The notes beneath the pieces were generated by a model. The model saw nothing but the letters and a program-made list of their open reading frames with translations, was not told the origin of the DNA and searched no databases. From assembly GCA_946482655.1 (NCBI GenBank), contig CAMLSA010000091.1, forward strand, positions 1 to 13,412: a stretch of 13,412 bases of DNA. Direction: 5' to 3'. Origin of the DNA: an uncultured Sphingomonas sp. (GTDB lineage Bacteria > Pseudomonadota > Alphaproteobacteria > Sphingomonadales > Sphingomonadaceae). Shown piece by piece: positions 1 to 7,201 of the stretch; the stretch's first letter is position 1; each line of letters starts with the position of its first letter. The position numbers and the translations under genes are program-made.

Positions 1-14
1 CGGGCCTTTCTCAT
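1..14 (-). CDS. Start of the next late gene, cut by the window edge
   Basis: ATG at 14 overlaps the F-like stop as ATGA and follows a perfect AGGAGG. Only MRKA is visible. In Mu the next genes are gpG and the protease/scaffold; which one this is cannot be told. Confidence 0.55.
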
Positions 15-1348
15 TCCGGCCTCCTATATGCCAGCACGCCGGCCCGCACGCTGTCGCCCTGAAGGTATTTCTCGTCGCGATTGAGAAAGCCGGTCACGCC
101 GCGCCAGCCGCCCTGATCATATTGCATGACGACGATGTAGGAGCGCTCCTTTCCATCCACCTCGAAGCGGGTGACGTATCGCCGGGCAAGGCGCGGCCGC
201 GGAACGCCGCCGTCGCCCTTCGTCTCCTCGACCCAGCACCACCAGATCTCGTCGGGGTCGCGCAGCGCCTCGGCGATCAGGCGGATGGACTGGATACGGC
301 CGGCGTCGAGCTTTGGTGCAGCCTTGCTGCCGCCGCGAAAGAAGAAGGTCTCGTCTATGACCAGCGGCTCGCCAAGCTTGTCCTTCGTCAGAACGGTGGC
401 GCCGTCCGTGACGCCGTCGAACGAAGCGAGGAAGGTCGATATCGCCTCCTGCATCGGCGTGTTCGAATCGAGCAGAACGTCGGATGACCTTTGCCGGGCG
501 GGTAGCAGCTCGGGCTTGTCGCCCTTGATGATATGGGGCCGCTGCAGCGGCTGATCGAGCATCGGCTTCGCGAGGCCGTACAAGAAATCCTCGCCGGGAT
601 TGTACGCCCAGCCCGGATCGACGCCGGCCGGCACCATGACGATCTCGCCGTCAGAGCGCTTCCATGGCCGGCGATCGCCGCCGGGCTCGCCACTCGCATC
701 GAGCCAGCCCCGGCGCCGGAGCTCGGCATCGCTGGTGACGCGCAAGCCGCGCCGCTCGAGCGTCCGCTGGCTGAGCTGCGAGACACCGCACCGGCATCCC
801 CAACCGCACGGCGGGAAATAGATCGACCATGCCGGATGATCCACGGGAAGGACGATGGGCTGACCATTGTCGAGGCCACCCCAAAGGCGGTGGAGCGGGC
901 GCGTCTGGCGATCGTTGATCGCGTCGTACATCAGATAAGGCGCGGCATCTTTCAGCGCCTGAATCCGCTTCCATTTGCCGGCCGCGCGCGCGGTGCGGAG
1001 GTTCGTCTCGTAGATCGTCCGGAGCCGCGCCTCGCCGATGAAAACGGCATGGTCGACGCCGGTAATCTCGCGGTCCTGCACGCGGCCGAGCCAGCCTGCC
1101 TGCTCGAGCTTGGGCGTGATGCCCGACTTCCACTGCTCGAAGGTGCCGCCGTCGCTCAGCACGCGGTCAAGCGAGCGTCGCACCTCCTCGAGGAGCGCGC
1201 CGTTCATCATTTTCGTGACGGTGAAAGCCCTGCCGTGCTCCTGTTGCCAGGTCTCGTCCCACTGGGCTTGGACGGCGTAGCCCTTGGCGCGGAAGAACTC
1301 GACGGTCTCGGCCGGCGGCAGGCGGAAAGATGCCGCGATGTCGGCCAT
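11..1348 (-). CDS. Mu F-like (gp30) head morphogenesis protein with C-terminal PBECR-type nuclease domain
   Basis: The N-terminal 250 residues of this 445-aa protein follow the Mu F / phage head morphogenesis family. They include LPPAETVEFFRAKG near the start, then LRTIYETNLRTARAAGKW (109-126) and YDAINDRQTRPLHRLWGG (141-158). PPCGWGCRCGV (179-189) and VDPGWAYNPG (243-252) follow. F-like proteins are minor head components needed for capsid assembly. Residues about 295-445 form an added domain resembling the phage PBECR toxins (barnase/EndoU/colicin E5-D/RelE-like RNases): SIRLIAEALRDPDEIWW, RRYVTRFEVDGKERSYIVVM, GGWRGVTGFL and VRAGVLAYRRPE. Its ATG abuts the upstream TAG stop, and it overlaps the next gene as ATGA. 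Confidence 0.9.
   Translation of the reverse strand: MADIAASFRLPPAETVEFFRAKGYAVQAQWDETWQQEHGRAFTVTKMMNGALLEEVRRSLDRVLSDGGTFEQWKSGITPKLEQAGWLGRVQDREITGVDHAVFIGEARLRTIYETNLRTARAAGKWKRIQALKDAAPYLMYDAINDRQTRPLHRLWGGLDNGQPIVLPVDHPAWSIYFPPCGWGCRCGVSQLSQRTLERRGLRVTSDAELRRRGWLDASGEPGGDRRPWKRSDGEIVMVPAGVDPGWAYNPGEDFLYGLAKPMLDQPLQRPHIIKGDKPELLPARQRSSDVLLDSNTPMQEAISTFLASFDGVTDGATVLTKDKLGEPLVIDETFFFRGGSKAAPKLDAGRIQSIRLIAEALRDPDEIWWCWVEETKGDGGVPRPRLARRYVTRFEVDGKERSYIVVMQYDQGGWRGVTGFLNRDEKYLQGDSVRAGVLAYRRPE
14..466 (-). other. PBECR-type nuclease-like domain of the F-like protein
   Basis: This encodes residues 295-445. Candidate functional residues are Arg389 and Arg390, Arg394 and the C-terminal R-x-G-x-L-x-Y-R-R segment. 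The catalytic set is not certain from sequence alone. The family (PBECR1-5) is known as C-terminal fusions on phage head proteins. Confidence 0.65.
20..25 (-). promoter_or_regulatory. Perfect Shine-Dalgarno AGGAGG for the gene leaving the window
   Basis: AGGAGG on the minus strand lies five bases before the ATG at 14, inside the end of the F-like gene. It is the best ribosome site in the window. Confidence 0.7.
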
Positions 1349-1498
1349 CTAGGTCACCGGCCGGCAGATGAGGCCGACGCCACAGCCGAACAACTCGATT
1401 TCAAACACCTCCCACAGCCAAGGCCCTTCCAGGCCCAGCAAATGCTGCTCGCCCCGGTCGAGACGGCGCCAGCCAATGAAAAACGGACCGATCCTCAT
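1349..1498 (-). CDS. Hypothetical small aromatic-rich protein (49 aa)
   Basis: ATG at 1498 overlaps the upstream stop (TGATG), with GAGGGGG five bases upstream; a longer reading from 1531 runs through the upstream gene. The product begins MRIGPFFIGWRRLDRGEQHL and is rich in Trp, Phe and Gly (GPWLWEVFEIELFGCGVGL), without a clean transmembrane helix. The family is unknown. Its TAG stop abuts the start of the F-like gene, supporting a real, coupled gene. Confidence 0.5.
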   Translation of the reverse strand: MRIGPFFIGWRRLDRGEQHLLGLEGPWLWEVFEIELFGCGVGLICRPVT

Positions 1499-1659
1499 CA
1501 AAGCCCCCTCATCCGATGCCGCTCGTCCCACTTCGGCCGCGGCTTGCCATAGCGTGGTTCGCCGTCGACGAGCTGGTGAAGCCGGCGCACTTCGACTGGC
1601 GTCAGATCCTCCCTCGATTCGAGCTCGGCGATCTGGCGGGCGACGACGGCGTTGCTCAT
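1498..1659 (-). CDS. Hypothetical small protein (53 aa)
   Basis: I chose ATG at 1659; a GTG directly before it (1662) is equally placed for the GAGGTGG ribosome site. The product, MSNAVVARQIAELESREDLT followed by PVEVRRLHQLVDGEPRYGKP, is helical and highly charged, ending KWDERHRMRGL. The family is unknown. It overlaps the next gene as TGATG. Confidence 0.5.
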   Translation of the reverse strand: MSNAVVARQIAELESREDLTPVEVRRLHQLVDGEPRYGKPRPKWDERHRMRGL

Positions 1660-1702
1660 CACCGAGCGTCCACCTCGATCTGCCGCCTGACGCGGCCGGC
1701 GA

Positions 1703-1957
1703 TCACTTGCGGACCTCACCGCGCAATGAGCAGGACAGCGAGTAGCTGCTGACTTTGCCATCCAGCGCGAAATTGATCTGAAGTGCCCAGCCATCCGCAT
1801 AGCGAGCGCTGATCCGGCGATAGCGCGCCCGCGCGTCCCGAAACACCCATGCCTCGACCGGATCGCCCTCGCTGGCGAACGCATAGTCGCGCAGCATGGC
1901 GCCCGCTTTCTTCAGGTCGAGACCATGCCTTCGCCAACCGGAGCGACGAGCGGTCAT
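1703..1957 (-). CDS. Hypothetical protein (84 aa)
   Basis: ATG at 1957 overlaps the upstream stop (ATGA) and is preceded by GGAAG and GAGG elements. The protein starts with a basic stretch (MTARRSGWRRHGLDLKKAG) and continues with a probable beta-rich part (ARYRRISARYADGWALQINF, then LDGKVSSYSLSCSL). I do not recognise it. A 43-base gap follows before the next gene. Confidence 0.6.
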   Translation of the reverse strand: MTARRSGWRRHGLDLKKAGAMLRDYAFASEGDPVEAWVFRDARARYRRISARYADGWALQINFALDGKVSSYSLSCSLRGEVRK

Positions 1958-2178
1958 CGCGCCGCCTCGTCCGCTTCCTTGGCCTCCACTGCCGCGATCG
2001 CCGCGTCACGCGTCTGGCGATAGGCCGCCGGGTCGTTGCGGAGGTTGCGGTAGGTGTCGAACACCGCGTGGTTGAGCGACTTCGGCACCCGTCGCCAATG
2101 CGGCCAGCACATCAACTGGTTCGGCTTCGCGTGCGCGGTGCAGCCCTTTACCGGACAGGGATTGCCGACGACTTTCAT
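1954..2178 (-). CDS. Small zinc-finger-like protein (74 aa)
   Basis: The ATG overlaps the upstream stop (ATGA). Metal ligands are visible at Cys8, Cys13, His16, Cys24 and His27 in NPCPVKGCTAHA and LMCWPHWRRVP. The rest is helical (HAVFDTYRNLRNDPAAYRQT) with an acidic Ala-rich end. The pattern, a short zinc knuckle followed by HWRRVPK, recurs in small phage proteins of unknown role. DNA or RNA binding is possible. Confidence 0.65.
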   Translation of the reverse strand: MKVVGNPCPVKGCTAHAKPNQLMCWPHWRRVPKSLNHAVFDTYRNLRNDPAAYRQTRDAAIAAVEAKEADEAAR

Positions 2179-2363
2179 AGGTGGTCACCGATCCCGGAAA
2201 CCGGTGGGCAAGTTTCGCAGTCGGGCTCGCCGCAATGGTCCTGCCAGTCGTCGGACGTCCTAGCGGCCCAGGCCGCATCATCGCACGGTTGGCAGGCGTG
2301 CGGCCAGCGGATGCCATGCTTGCAGGCATGGCCTGGGCTGATTTTGCCGAGATCAGGATCCAT
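2175..2363 (-). CDS. Small Cys/His-rich protein (62 aa)
   Basis: ATG at 2363 overlaps the portal stop (TGATG) with a long purine-rich GGAGGAAGGAGGGG ribosome site about seven bases upstream. The protein has HACKHGIRWPHACQPC (about residues 12-27) and a second cluster, HC...C..C (43-52), enough for one or two zinc sites. Similar short ACKHGIRWPH proteins occur in phages; their function is unknown to me. A TTG codon just before the ATG is a less likely start. Confidence 0.65.
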   Translation of the reverse strand: MDPDLGKISPGHACKHGIRWPHACQPCDDAAWAARTSDDWQDHCGEPDCETCPPVSGIGDHL

Positions 2364-4408
2364 CAATCAGCCCCTCCTTCCTCCGCTGTTCGGATCGCGA
2401 AGCCGGCGCGCGCCAGGCGCTCGGTGAGCTGGTCGACCTGGCTCTGGTCGAGCGAGGCGATCAGCAGCTGGTTGAGCTCCTCCGGCGAGGTCGCCGCCTC
2501 GATCGCGGCGGCGATCGGCGTGACGATCGAGGTGATGCTCGGATCCATGCGGGCCCAGCCTTCGGACACGATCATATCGACGGCCTGGTCGACGACGTCG
2601 CGGGCCTGTTGGGCCTCGGCGAAGCTGATCTCGGCGAGCTGCGCCTCGTAGCCCGATTCGAGCGCGCGGAAGCGTTCCGGGCCGAAGCGCAGCTCGCCTT
2701 CGAAGGGCTCGAGCTTCTCGAGCTCGGGATAGTCGACGCCGTCCTTCAGCGGTGCGATCGAGACATGGGCCTGGTAGGACGAATAATCCCAGCTCGCCCC
2801 CTTTTCGATCATCTCGTCGTGCCGGTACCGGAGCGCCGGGCTGTCGAAATGGAGGACGATGGCGTCCCCCAGCTTGTCGATGCGCCGCGGGCCGCCAGGC
2901 GGAACGATCAGCTTGCCGTCGGGCCCATCCCAGGAGCTGCCCATATCGAACCAGTTCACCGGCCGGCGCGAATAGGCGATGGTGACGTGGAGTTCGGAGG
3001 CGGCGAGCGTCTCGGTGAAGCCGTTGCGCTTCGCCCAGTCGAGCAGCTCGTCGCCGTTGAGCAGCGGCCGGCTGACATAAAGCGGGCGTCGATCGGTGGC
3101 GGCAAAGCTGATCGGCTTGCGAAGCGGGCGTTCACCCCGCTTTAAAGTGGGGTCAACAACAGGTTCATTGCCGTTGTCGTTGACGGGCGGCCGGCCACCC
3201 TCGCCGATGGTCTTGGTCGGATCGGTCGGATCGGTGCTGGCGCTGCGCTCATAGCCGTCGCCATAGGTGTCGCGGAAGCTTTCGTCGGTACGCTCCCAGC
3301 CCATGCCCTTGAGCTGGTTATCGGTCTCCGCCTGGGTTTTCAGATCCTTCTTCGCGTCGATCAGGCGGACGAGCTGGGGCGGCTCGACATCGGGCCCAAA
3401 ATTATATTCGCACCACCAGCTGGCAGGGCCAAGGTTGAAGCTCTCACAGGTCAGATCGGCGTCGCCGGTCACCACCTCGAGCTTCACGCCGGCATGGACC
3501 TCCGCCTGGCTCAGCGAGGCGCCGTCCGACGTCGTCATCGTCTGGCTGAGCACAACCTTGGCGATCGCCTCGTCCATGTAGCGGATCAGCTTCTCGAAAT
3601 CGCCGGTGCCGGAGCGGGCCGCTTCGAGCAGGGTGATTACGACACCTTCCGGCACCGTGATTCCGGAGTCGGTCGCGATCGCCGAAAGGGCGTCGAGGAG
3701 ATTGGAACGATCCTTGTCGGTCGCGCCTCGGCGATAGGTCCCTATCGCGGTCGGGCTGCCGAACTTGTCGAGGAAGGTATTCCAGAAGCCGATACCGTTG
3801 CGCTTGAACAGCGCCGGCCAATAGAGATCCTCGCAAAAGCCGCGGCCATAGGTCTCGTCGTCGTCGCTGGCGCCGGTGACCAGCGTCCAGAACTTCCTGT
3901 CTTCCAGGATCTCGCCCTGCATGTTGCGCGGGGTGAGCAGGCGAAGCCGGTTCTCCTTGTCCCAGCGGAAGCGGCGCGCATGCCGGACCTTGATGTCCTC
4001 GAACTGCCAAAGGCCGTCGATCGGCTTCCAGATCAACTCGGCCACCGAATAGCCATAGGCGAGCGCATAGAGCATCTTGTCGGTGAACCGGTCGACGCCG
4101 ATGCGCTCGAGGTTGGCCTTCAGCTTGTCGGCCGCCTCGACCGAGCGCGGATTCTTCTTCTCTCCGGGGATGACATCCCACTCGGCCGAGGTGACGGCGC
4201 GGCGGCGCTGCTGAAAGGTAGAACGGACCTCAGGATCGGCCAGGACGCGATCGTAGACGCCCCAATCGACGGCCGCCCAAAGCTTTGGGTTGCGCGGCTG
4301 CTGAAGTTCCATGACCCATGGGCGCGTGATATCGCGGCCATCGCGCGTCGTGGCGATCTCACCGGCCAGCGGGCCGGCCGCAGCCTTCTTTCGAGGTTCG
4401 CGCGCCAT
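2363..4408 (-). CDS. Portal protein (Mu gp29/DUF935-like) with inserted Acb1-like 2H phosphoesterase domain
   Basis: Residues 20-390 of this 681-aa protein form a DUF935 portal body: RPWVMELQQPRNPKLWAAVDWG, VRSTFQQRRRAVTSAEWDV, LAYGYSVAELIW and KFGSPTAIGTY are typical. The dodecameric portal forms the capsid vertex through which DNA enters and leaves. A Pro/Asp-rich linker (390-438, with DPTDPT) leads to an extra domain at 440-582 with LYVSR (443-447), LHVTIAYS (His474) and YQAHVSIA (His548): the paired HxT/HxS motif of 2H phosphoesterases. The usual DUF935 tail then resumes (about 597-681, SPEELNQLLIASLDQSQVDQLTERLARAGF). The protein is longer than the roughly 500 aa I expect for plain DUF935 portals. 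GGGGAG precedes the ATG, which abuts the terL stop. Confidence 0.92.
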   Translation of the reverse strand: MAREPRKKAAAGPLAGEIATTRDGRDITRPWVMELQQPRNPKLWAAVDWGVYDRVLADPEVRSTFQQRRRAVTSAEWDVIPGEKKNPRSVEAADKLKANLERIGVDRFTDKMLYALAYGYSVAELIWKPIDGLWQFEDIKVRHARRFRWDKENRLRLLTPRNMQGEILEDRKFWTLVTGASDDDETYGRGFCEDLYWPALFKRNGIGFWNTFLDKFGSPTAIGTYRRGATDKDRSNLLDALSAIATDSGITVPEGVVITLLEAARSGTGDFEKLIRYMDEAIAKVVLSQTMTTSDGASLSQAEVHAGVKLEVVTGDADLTCESFNLGPASWWCEYNFGPDVEPPQLVRLIDAKKDLKTQAETDNQLKGMGWERTDESFRDTYGDGYERSASTDPTDPTKTIGEGGRPPVNDNGNEPVVDPTLKRGERPLRKPISFAATDRRPLYVSRPLLNGDELLDWAKRNGFTETLAASELHVTIAYSRRPVNWFDMGSSWDGPDGKLIVPPGGPRRIDKLGDAIVLHFDSPALRYRHDEMIEKGASWDYSSYQAHVSIAPLKDGVDYPELEKLEPFEGELRFGPERFRALESGYEAQLAEISFAEAQQARDVVDQAVDMIVSEGWARMDPSITSIVTPIAAAIEAATSPEELNQLLIASLDQSQVDQLTERLARAGFAIRTAEEGGAD
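2663..3091 (-). other. Acb1-like 2H phosphoesterase domain inside the portal gene
   Basis: This encodes residues 440-582. The two catalytic motifs are HVT at 474-476 and HVS at 548-550, 74 residues apart. The flanking phrases SRRPVNW, the GGPRR with KLGDAIVLHF strand, and GASWDYSSYQAH resemble the C-terminal domain that accompanies DUF1073-type portals and is related to the T4 anti-CBASS nuclease Acb1. Acb1 degrades the cyclic oligonucleotide signals of CBASS defence. Relation to Acb1 is from recalled family features; the activity here is inferred. Confidence 0.75.
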
Positions 4409-6004
4409 TTACAAATCTCCCCATGAAGTGCGGCGGCGGACCGTGCCGAAGCCGCGGGTGGTGCTGGCGAAATCACCCGCCTGCGCGCGGCGCTGGCCGG
4501 TGGTCTGGACCTCGATAGGAACAATGTCCTCGTCGGCCGCGGCGACGAGCATCATCAGCGCGATCGCGACGTCGCCATGGCGCTTGCCCTTGGCTCCATC
4601 GACCTTTGACATGACCGATCCGCGCGGGATCATGGGCACGCCCCGCACGAGCTTGATCATGCGCAGATCCTCAAGCACGCCTTCATCCTTCGGGATGAGC
4701 AGGGTGCGATCCTCGATCCGCGCCTTCAGCTTCGGCATGAAGTTGAGATAGACGCTCTCGCTCGCCTTGACGGCTTCGATCCGCTCGGCGCCCCACCTCT
4801 GTTGGGCGAACTCGGCCAAGGCCGAGCCGTTGCCGGTGGCGTCCATCTTGCCGGCCGCGAAATAGGGCACGCGCGCGACGATCCAGTTGAGCACGAGCTC
4901 CTGTTCACGGAAGGGCACGTTGCGCATCTCGAGCACGAAGCGGGTGATCAGATTGAGCCGCTCGGCATATTGCCCGAATGCCATTGGCGAGACGTCGCCC
5001 GAACGCGCGAAATCCTGACCGAAGAAGCTCGCCCTGCCAGGATCGAAGGTCGAGAGCAGCGCGCGGACATGCTGCTCGAGCCATTCCTCGACGAAGTCGG
5101 CGCGGGCCTCCTCGGTCCGGAGCTCGAATCCGTCGGGGCAGCGCAGCCGGACCACCGGCAGCTCGTCCGACATGGCAGCCTCGATCGTCGAGCGCGGAAG
5201 ATAGGTGCCGGATCCGCGCGACGGGATGACATCGAGCTCTTCGTCAGCGCCCTCGCCATAGCGCTTGCGAAGCGCGCGCTCCCACTCCGCCTCGGCCTCA
5301 GGTGACCATTCATCGCCCGTCCGCAGGCAGATCCGCTTGTAGAGCCCCTGGGCCAGGGCATCAGCCAGCGTAAGGCGCATGACCTTCCCCTCGAGCTTGC
5401 CCGCGCGGACCTTCTCGATCGTCTCGTTGAACGCGTTGTCGGCGCCGTCATGGGTGGAGATGACCACCACGCTGCCGCCCCACATGGTCAGCGCCATGGC
5501 GGCCTTCAGCAGCTCCTCAAAGCCATCATGGAAGGCAGCCTCGTCGATGATGACCTTGCCCTGCATACCGCGCAGCGAGCGCGGCTTGGACGAGAGGGCG
5601 ACGATCGCCTTGCCCGAAGGGAAGTCGATCCGGAGCGCCTTGACGCCCTTCTCCGAGCCATCATCGAACAGGATCTCGGACGGCTGCGATGCGACCTCAT
5701 CGAACGCCTTGGCGAACTCACCGCAATAGCCGATGAATTCGCGGGTCATGTCGAGATTGTAGGCGATGTAATAGACGTTCTGAGGGTTGGCGGCGGGCGT
5801 TGCGGTCAGCACGGCGTCGGCCGCGAAGGCATAGCTGATGCCGGTCCGGCGGCTCTTCTCGATCAGCAGGAACGGCGTGGTGTGGCTGAGCTCGATCGCC
5901 TCGACCTGATAGCTGAGCAGCACCGCGGGCACGTCATCGGCGACCGCCTGGCTGAGCGCGATCGCCGCCTGCGAGGGATGATGGAGGGAGCTGGACGCGA
6001 TCAT
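4409..6004 (-). CDS. terL: Large terminase subunit, Mu gp28-like
   Basis: This 531-aa packaging ATPase-nuclease has an adenine-contacting SYQVEAI (residues 31-37). An atypical Walker A, EKSRRTGIS (49-57), lacks the usual GK; I believe this fits the Mu gp28 group. Walker B is VIIDEAAFH (151-159), and the coupling motif is ISTHDG (182-187). The RNase H-fold nuclease acids are in GQDFARSGD (Asp331), KMDATG (Asp388) and KRHGD (Asp478). It drives ATP-dependent filling of the capsid and cuts the packaged DNA. GGAG lies eight bases before the ATG, which overlaps the upstream stop. The stop codon abuts the portal start with no gap. Confidence 0.92.
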   Translation of the reverse strand: MIASSSLHHPSQAAIALSQAVADDVPAVLLSYQVEAIELSHTTPFLLIEKSRRTGISYAFAADAVLTATPAANPQNVYYIAYNLDMTREFIGYCGEFAKAFDEVASQPSEILFDDGSEKGVKALRIDFPSGKAIVALSSKPRSLRGMQGKVIIDEAAFHDGFEELLKAAMALTMWGGSVVVISTHDGADNAFNETIEKVRAGKLEGKVMRLTLADALAQGLYKRICLRTGDEWSPEAEAEWERALRKRYGEGADEELDVIPSRGSGTYLPRSTIEAAMSDELPVVRLRCPDGFELRTEEARADFVEEWLEQHVRALLSTFDPGRASFFGQDFARSGDVSPMAFGQYAERLNLITRFVLEMRNVPFREQELVLNWIVARVPYFAAGKMDATGNGSALAEFAQQRWGAERIEAVKASESVYLNFMPKLKARIEDRTLLIPKDEGVLEDLRMIKLVRGVPMIPRGSVMSKVDGAKGKRHGDVAIALMMLVAAADEDIVPIEVQTTGQRRAQAGDFASTTRGFGTVRRRTSWGDL

Positions 6005-6237
6005 GCGTACAGCTCCTTTGCGGCGGCCTCGGCAGTGCAGCGGACAAGTGCACTCGCGGCGTCGGCCGAGGTGGCTCTTACAGCGGCAAAGCCCACGGCT
6101 GTGCGGGTACTCGCCCCAACGCCAATCGAGAGGACATCACCCAAGTCGCCGCCCAACTCCAACACCCTCGCGGTGATGATGGCCGCCATCTCCTCGCTGA
6201 TCGCCCGCGTAGCCGCGGCTCGCTGTTCGTCGTTCAT
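6001..6237 (-). CDS. Hypothetical small protein (78 aa)
   Basis: Two starts are close: GTG at 6240 and ATG at 6237. I prefer the ATG, which forms TGATG with the upstream stop and lies eight bases after GGAGG. The product is Ala-rich and probably helical (MNDEQRAAATRAISEEMAAI), with a Gly-rich centre (VLSIGVGASTRTAVGFAAV). I recognise no family. It ends as ATGA with terL, so its translation is coupled to packaging genes. Confidence 0.6.
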   Translation of the reverse strand: MNDEQRAAATRAISEEMAAIITARVLELGGDLGDVLSIGVGASTRTAVGFAAVRATSADAASALVRCTAEAAAKELYA

Positions 6238-6590
6238 CACAGGCGCCTCCGAGGTCGCGGCCGGCGCTCATGTCCGACCGGCAGGATCGCTGCGGAGAGC
6301 ACGGCGTGAAAGAAAGAGGTGACCAGAGCCCGGCCGTGGGTACCCGACAGATTCACCGCGTCGAAATCGGGCGGCGTGAGGTGTTTTGGTGAGGGGAGCT
6401 CGGCGATACGAATGTGCCATGCCCAGCCTCGATCATCGCGAAACTTGACGTGCCGCGTGGTCGAGTGCCGCAGACGGCTCGCGATCAGCTTTACGCTGTG
6501 AAAGCCGAGGGCGATGGCCTGGTCGCGGATCCGCACCGCGAGCTCGCTCGGCGTGTCCTGGGCGGGCGTGGAGAGCATGGCCGGCTTCAT
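6237..6590 (-). CDS. Hypothetical protein (117 aa)
   Basis: ATG at 6590 overlaps the methyltransferase stop (ATGA); another ATG four codons in is possible. The protein contains RHVKFRDDRGWAWHIRIAE (about residues 46-64) and a later DFDAVNLSGTHGRALVTSFF stretch, then ends in a short Arg/Pro-rich tail. I recognise no family. The mix of basic residues and His/Asp could suit nucleic-acid work, but no motif is firm. It overlaps the next gene. Confidence 0.65.
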   Translation of the reverse strand: MKPAMLSTPAQDTPSELAVRIRDQAIALGFHSVKLIASRLRHSTTRHVKFRDDRGWAWHIRIAELPSPKHLTPPDFDAVNLSGTHGRALVTSFFHAVLSAAILPVGHERRPRPRRRL

Positions 6591-7201
6591 GCCGGCACCG
6601 CTTCGTCATCACGCTTGATCCAGCGCGTTTCGGCCGGACCCTGATAGCCGACCTCCCAGATCACCCAGCAATAATCGATGGTTCCGCCCTTGAAGGCCTT
6701 GTTCCCGAGCTCGGCGATCTTGTTGCCGGGCGGCATCGAGGGCCTGGTCGACAGGACGAGGAGCAACTTCGGCGGACATTTCGCGAAGAGATCGAACCGG
6801 ACCTGCGTGCATAACCACTTGATCGGGACGAGCGCGGCGACCGTCATCCCGGCGATCTCGATCGCTCGGCGAACGAAGGCTTCGGCGATGCGCGGCCGGT
6901 AGCTGTAAGGCGGATTGAAGACGAGATTATTGACGCCTTCGAACAACGTCGCGTCGGTCAGGAAGTCGGCGATCGCGTCGAGATGCTCATAGCCGCGGTC
7001 GTGGAGATCGGCGGCGGCGGTGTCGTAGCCGAGCTCGCGCGCGACGGAGGGGATCGTGCCCAGGCCGCAGCATGGGTCTCCGATGGTGCCGAGGAAGGCA
7101 ACGTGCTTGAACAGAAGCTCCACCGCCCAGCGCGGCTCGACATACCAGTCGAACGGATGGCGGTCCTTGCGCGGCCCGGCGCTTTTTCGACGCCTGGTCA
7201 C
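6587..7201 (-). CDS. Phage DNA methyltransferase (class I, NPPY type)
   Basis: This 204-aa protein has the S-adenosylmethionine-binding motif I GDPCCGLGTI (residues 41-50) and the catalytic motif FNPPYS (95-100). The NPPY form is typical of N6-adenine or N4-cytosine DNA methyltransferases. The C-terminal STRPSMPPG and GGTIDYCWVIWEVG stretches resemble phage-encoded modification enzymes that lack a partner nuclease. No separate target-recognition domain is evident, so specificity cannot be read from sequence. The GTG start overlaps the small terminase stop. The probable role is modifying phage DNA against restriction, a parallel to Mu mom in purpose but not in family; this is inferred. Confidence 0.8.
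   Translation of the reverse strand: MTRRRKSAGPRKDRHPFDWYVEPRWAVELLFKHVAFLGTIGDPCCGLGTIPSVARELGYDTAAADLHDRGYEHLDAIADFLTDATLFEGVNNLVFNPPYSYRPRIAEAFVRRAIEIAGMTVAALVPIKWLCTQVRFDLFAKCPPKLLLVLSTRPSMPPGNKIAELGNKAFKGGTIDYCWVIWEVGYQGPAETRWIKRDDEAVPA

Noticed and set aside
533..1552. 339-codon open frame on the plus strand
   Set aside because: It lies antisense to the F-like gene and its small neighbour. Its Arg/Leu/Ala-rich product has no family features, and long antisense frames are expected in GC-rich coding DNA.
3494..4426. 310-codon open frame on the plus strand
   Set aside because: It is antisense to the well-supported portal gene and low in complexity; no domain is recognisable.
4409..6004. 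Missing Walker A lysine in the terminase as a sign of inactivation
   Set aside because: The SRRTGIS form resembles the variant I recall from Mu gp28-like terminases, and Walker B, coupling and nuclease residues are all present, so I treat it as functional.
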